Source: Synechococcus sp. GFB01 (lineage in GTDB: Bacteria > Cyanobacteriota > Cyanobacteriia > PCC-6307 > Cyanobiaceae). Taken from it: DNA of 6,953 nucleotides. The translations under genes were made by a program, and so were the position numbers. Shown here piece by piece: positions 5,534-6,953 of this stretch (the first letter of the stretch is position 1; the number at the start of each line of letters is the position of its first letter). Below the pieces are notes generated by a model that was not told where the DNA came from, did no database searches, and saw only the letters and a program-made list of their open reading frames with translations. The stretch covers positions 383-7,335 of the forward strand of contig NZ_LFEK01000120.1 in NCBI RefSeq assembly GCF_001039265.1, read 5' to 3'.

Positions 5534-6953
5534 GTGTCCACCGGCCCGGTAGCACCGGTCGTTCTCTGCATTCTCGACGGCTGGGGCTACAGGCACGATC
5601 ACAGCCACAACGCCATCCGCAGCGCCGACACGCCGGTGATGGACGCCCTCTGGCACGCCTACCCCCACAGCCTGATCGAAGCCAGCGGCGGCGCGGTGGG
5701 GCTGCCTGAAGGCCAGATGGGCAATTCCGAGGTGGGCCACCTCACCATTGGGTCCGGCAGGATCATCCGCCAGGAACTGGTGCGCATCGGCCAGGCCGTG
5801 CGCGACGGCAGCCTCAACCGCAATCCTGCCCTGAATCAGCTCGCCGACCGGCTGCTCAGCAGCGGTGCCACCCTCCACCTGATCGGCCTCTGTTCCGATG
5901 GAGGGGTTCACAGTCACATCGACCATTTCGGCGGACTGCTGCACTGGGCGGCCCAGCGAGGTCTGCAGCGGGTCTGCATCCATGTGATCACCGACGGCCG
6001 CGACACCGCTCCCAACAGCGCCCCGCGCTTCATCGCCCAACTGGAGCAACAGATCGAATCGGCTGGCGTGGGCCGGATCGCCACCCTCTGCGGCCGCTAC
6101 TGGGCCATGGACCGCGACAGCCGCTGGGACCGCACCGAGAAGGCCTACCGGCTGCTCACCGAGCCGGCTGAGCCCCTCGGCATCTCCGCCGCCGAGGCGA
6201 TCTCCGCCTCCTATGCCGATGAAGTGGGCGATGAATTCCTCGAACCGGTGCGCCTGGCCGATGGGGTGATCCAGAGCGGCGATGGCGTGGTGTGCTTCAA
6301 CTTCCGCCCCGACCGGGTGCGTCAGCTGATGCGCGCCCTGGTGCTGCCCGACTTCGACGGCTTCGACCGCCAGCGGATCGACCCCCTCCACGTGGTCACC
6401 TTCACCCAGTACGAGAAAGGGCTGCCGGTGGAGGTGGCCTTCCCTCCGGAGTCGCTGGATGGCCTTCTGGGTCAGGTGGTGTCCGAAGCAGGTCTGCGTC
6501 AGTTCCGGACCGCAGAAACCGAGAAATATCCCCACGTCACCTACTTCATGAACGGGGGCATCGAACAGGCCTTCCCCGGTGAGGATCGCCACCTGGTGCC
6601 ATCGCCACGGGTGGCCACCTACGACCAGGCTCCGGCCATGGCGGCCGAACAGCTCACCGACAGCTGCATCGCCGCGATCCGCAAGGGCATCTACTCCCTG
6701 GTGGTGATCAACTACGCCAACCCCGACATGGTGGGCCACACCGGCAAGATGGATGCCACCGTGGAGGCGATCGGCGCCGTGGACCGGTGTGTCGGACGGC
6801 TGATGGAGGCCACCAACCGCATGGGCGGCACCCTTCTGATCACCGCCGACCACGGCAACGCCGAACTGATGGAAGGTCCCGACGGACGCCCCTGGACCGC
6901 CCACACCACCAACCCCGTGCCGGTGATCCTGGTGGAGGGGGAGAAGCGCAAGC
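5534..6953 (+). CDS. gpmI: 2,3-bisphosphoglycerate-independent phosphoglycerate mutase (3' end cut by window)
   Basis: GpmI interconverts 3- and 2-phosphoglycerate in glycolysis/gluconeogenesis through a phosphoserine intermediate, using two metal ions, usually manganese. It belongs to the alkaline phosphatase superfamily. Numbering from the GTG at 5534, the sequence shows the metal-binding DGWG (Asp15), the nucleophile Ser65 in [20 protein letters not shown] (153-158), the DRDSRWDR substrate segment, FNFRPDR (255-261), Lys331 in TEKYPH, the metal ligands in NPDMVGHTG (Asp398, His402) and TADHGN (Asp439, His440), and His457 in AHTTNP. All expected catalytic residues are present. About 473 of some 540 residues lie in the window; the frame is open to the edge. 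The start was chosen because homologues have only a few residues before the APVVLxILDGWG segment. No clear ribosome binding site precedes it. Confidence 0.93.
   Translation, partial: MSTGPVAPVVLCILDGWGYRHDHSHNAIRSADTPVMDALWHAYPHSLIEASGGAVGLPEGQMGNSEVGHLTIGSGRIIRQELVRIGQAVRDGSLNRNPALNQLADRLLSSGATLHLIGLCSDGGVHSHIDHFGGLLHWAAQRGLQRVCIHVITDGRDTAPNSAPRFIAQLEQQIESAGVGRIATLCGRYWAMDRDSRWDRTEKAYRLLTEPAEPLGISAAEAISASYADEVGDEFLEPVRLADGVIQSGDGVVCFNFRPDRVRQLMRALVLPDFDGFDRQRIDPLHVVTFTQYEKGLPVEVAFPPESLDGLLGQVVSEAGLRQFRTAETEKYPHVTYFMNGGIEQAFPGEDRHLVPSPRVATYDQAPAMAAEQLTDSCIAAIRKGIYSLVVINYANPDMVGHTGKMDATVEAIGAVDRCVGRLMEATNRMGGTLLITADHGNAELMEGPDGRPWTAHTTNPVPVILVEGEKRK

Noticed and set aside
5312..6904. 530-residue open frame on the minus strand opposite gpmI
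   Set aside because: It is a His/Gly/Val-rich antisense reading of gpmI, whose own frame carries every catalytic motif. Long antisense frames are expected from the strong third-position GC bias here.

Overview
The window looks like chromosomal DNA of a high-GC picocyanobacterium of the marine or freshwater Synechococcus/Cyanobium type. The evidence is the cyanobacterial form of the RNA polymerase omega subunit, a ferredoxin-thioredoxin reductase variable chain (found only in oxygenic phototrophs), two small proteins that resemble the cyanobacterial families DUF2811 and DUF1818, and tightly packed genes with strong G/C third-position bias. These assignments come from recognising sequence patterns; no database search was run.

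Layout. (1) Bases 5-685 (+) encode a multi-pass membrane protein whose 3' end overlaps, tail to tail, a small DUF2811-like gene at 646-930 (-). (2) Bases 931-1263 hold no convincing gene but contain three strong inverted repeats. (3) A minus-strand pair, rpoZ (1696-1926) followed by a DUF1818-like gene (1264-1647), runs towards that spacer. (4) Divergent from rpoZ, a plus-strand run begins: an Hsp70/DnaK-like gene (1982-3543), a membrane-anchored helical protein (about 3613-4440) and ftrV (4480-4716). (5) pyrR (4726-5256, -) ends 9 bases from the end of ftrV. (6) Divergent from pyrR, gpmI starts near 5534 (+) and runs off the right edge.

The main anomaly is in the Hsp70-like gene. The N-terminal nucleotide-binding motif is in one reading frame and the remaining roughly 490 codons are in another, with the switch next to a run of five C residues at 2072-2076. 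This is either a one-base sequencing error or a recent frameshift; the rest of the gene is intact.

Most of the genes are housekeeping: transcription (rpoZ), light-dependent redox control of enzymes (ftrV), pyrimidine salvage or regulation (pyrR) and glycolysis/gluconeogenesis (gpmI). The least understood part is the pair formed by the lid-less Hsp70-like protein and the single-span membrane protein downstream. I found no CRISPR array, tRNA, rRNA, insertion sequence or clear mobile element, and I cannot claim a new defence or mobile system here.
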